DNA of 50,488 bases, taken from assembly GCA_945889085.1 (NCBI GenBank), contig CAMDBM010000023.1, positions 1 to 50,488 on the forward strand, given 5' to 3'. Shown piece by piece: positions 50,061 to 50,488 of the stretch. The notes beneath the pieces are model-generated. The model ran no database searches, was not told the DNA's origin, and saw only the letters and a program-made list of their open reading frames with translations. Position 1 is the first letter of the stretch. Every line of letters starts with the position of its first letter. Source of the stretch: WLJO01 sp945889085 (lineage in GTDB: Bacteria > Actinomycetota > Acidimicrobiia > Acidimicrobiales > Ilumatobacteraceae). The position numbers and the translations under genes are program-made.

Positions 50061-50200
50061 GACCTCGATCTCGATCTCGACGAGGTGCGCTCGGAACACA
50101 CACCCCTGCTCGTCTTCCTCCGCGGCGGGTACTGGCGACGCCTGTCCGCAGACGACGGTTGTCTCCTTGGCCCCGGCGTGCCGTCTGCGAACTCATCACC
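50061..50200 (+). pseudogene. Possible alpha/beta-hydrolase remnant
   Basis: Immediately after a TAA at 50055-50057, one frame reads RDLDLDLDEVRSEHTPLLVFLRGGYWRRLSADDGCLLGPGVP. LLVF-x-x-GGYW-x-x-LSADD closely resembles the oxyanion-hole strand of small alpha/beta hydrolases (kynurenine formamidase/BD-FAE type: VHGGYW-x-x-L), except that the His before GGYW is Arg. There is no start codon, no nucleophile elbow (GxSxG), and the frame then runs antisense into the GNAT gene. It is best read as a decayed fragment. Confidence 0.4.
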
Positions 50201-50219
50201 GGTTGACCGGGGCCCTCGG

Positions 50220-50486
50220 CTACCCGAATTCGAACGAGGTCACGCCGAACACCCGATTCAGGGGAATGTCCGGTTCGCCTCCGAGGTACATGCGGGCACA
50301 GCCGAACGACTCCACGAGGCCACTCTCGCGAGCGAGGCCCAATCCCGCCTCGTTCGGCTCGGGTACGTCGATTTGCACCGGTTCCCCCTCGATGGCGGCG
50401 AGCAGATGCCCCATGAGGCGCTCGGCGAGGTCCGCTCGCTCCGCAAGGAACGGGCCGAAGCGGTAACCAACCCTGCACGGCCTGAC
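50220..50486 (-). CDS. GNAT acetyltransferase, C-terminal part (5' end beyond the window)
   Basis: About 88 residues are visible. RVGYRFGPFLAERADLAERLMGHLLAAIEGEPVQIDVPEPNEAGLGLARESGLVESFGCARMYLG and the closing NRVFGVTSFEFG match the C-terminal domain of YitI-like GNAT proteins (Acetyltransf_18 type), whose members usually end ...(K/R)(I/V)(Y/F)GVTTFELG. The catalytic N-terminal GNAT domain lies beyond the right edge. Not one of the sensor cluster's GNAT genes by sequence. Confidence 0.7.
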   Translation of the reverse strand, partial: VRPCRVGYRFGPFLAERADLAERLMGHLLAAIEGEPVQIDVPEPNEAGLGLARESGLVESFGCARMYLGGEPDIPLNRVFGVTSFEFG

Positions 50487-50488
50487 CA

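Noticed and set aside
1..50488. CRISPR array, restriction-modification, toxin-antitoxin, prophage or tRNA genes
   Set aside because: I saw no regularly spaced repeats, cas or methyltransferase motifs, phage structural genes or tRNA cloverleaf with CCA-type ends.

Overview
The window reads as a chromosome segment of a high-GC, aerobic heterotrophic actinobacterium. The evidence is the G/C-rich third codon positions, frequent GTG and TTG starts, a mycofactocin (mftABC) locus with two mycofactocin-type NDMA-dependent alcohol dehydrogenases, a Ddn-like F420-family protein, an LCP wall-assembly protein and many acyl-CoA enzymes. Acidimicrobiia (Ilumatobacter-like) is my best guess, but it is an inference from gene content. 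No rRNA, tRNA, CRISPR array or prophage was recognised.

Layout. (1) 1-150 is the right end of an ISL3-type insertion sequence, which appears to have cut into a reverse-strand gene (to 510). (2) 746-2697 is a three-gene catabolic operon (RraA-type aldolase, RidA-type deaminase, HpaH-type hydratase) with an inverted repeat upstream. (3) 3175-9325 holds lipid/acyl-CoA genes: a hotdog protein, an acyl-CoA ligase, an SRPBCC protein, a DUF3556-like membrane protein and an acyl-CoA dehydrogenase. (4) 9373-18054 is housekeeping and envelope: OafA-type acyltransferase with SGNH domain, MFS exporter, cysS, valS and an LCP protein. (5) 18068-24003 is the mycofactocin neighbourhood. On the reverse strand an alcohol dehydrogenase is translationally coupled to a MoxR-type AAA+ ATPase. 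The ATPase frame appears to be joined to a VWA-domain frame by a -1 ribosomal frameshift (slippery GGGAAAA, six-base spacer, GC hairpin). A second alcohol dehydrogenase lies next, and mftA-mftB-mftC run divergently from it. (6) 24089-38133 is accessory metabolism in tightly packed genes: acyl-CoA dehydrogenase, aldo/keto reductase, Ddn-like protein, enolase-superfamily enzyme, cytosine-deaminase-like amidohydrolase, DUF2071-like protein, flavoproteins, an orphan xanthine-dehydrogenase-type large subunit, a short FGGY kinase-like protein, a Cys-rich protein and an SDR.

(7) 38175-49553 is the most intriguing block and I know of no described system matching it. It contains a fused HATPase-like/GNAT protein with a MinD/ParA-like ATPase, and an amino-acid adenylation enzyme, carrier protein and GNAT acyltransferase as overlapping genes. 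It also holds two extracellular-sensor/HAMP proteins that lack any output domain but share a C-terminal motif, an ATP/ADP-translocase-like (Npt) membrane protein, a second GNAT and a lipoprotein ligand-binding protein. Their arrangement suggests a membrane-linked sensing system coupled to carrier-bound aminoacyl chemistry. (8) 49579-50488 has a cupin lipoprotein, a probable alpha/beta-hydrolase remnant and the 3' end of a GNAT gene that runs off the window.

The two strongest leads are the frameshift-linked MoxR/VWA pair coupled to a mycofactocin dehydrogenase, and the sensor/carrier-protein/MinD cluster at 38-49.6 kb.
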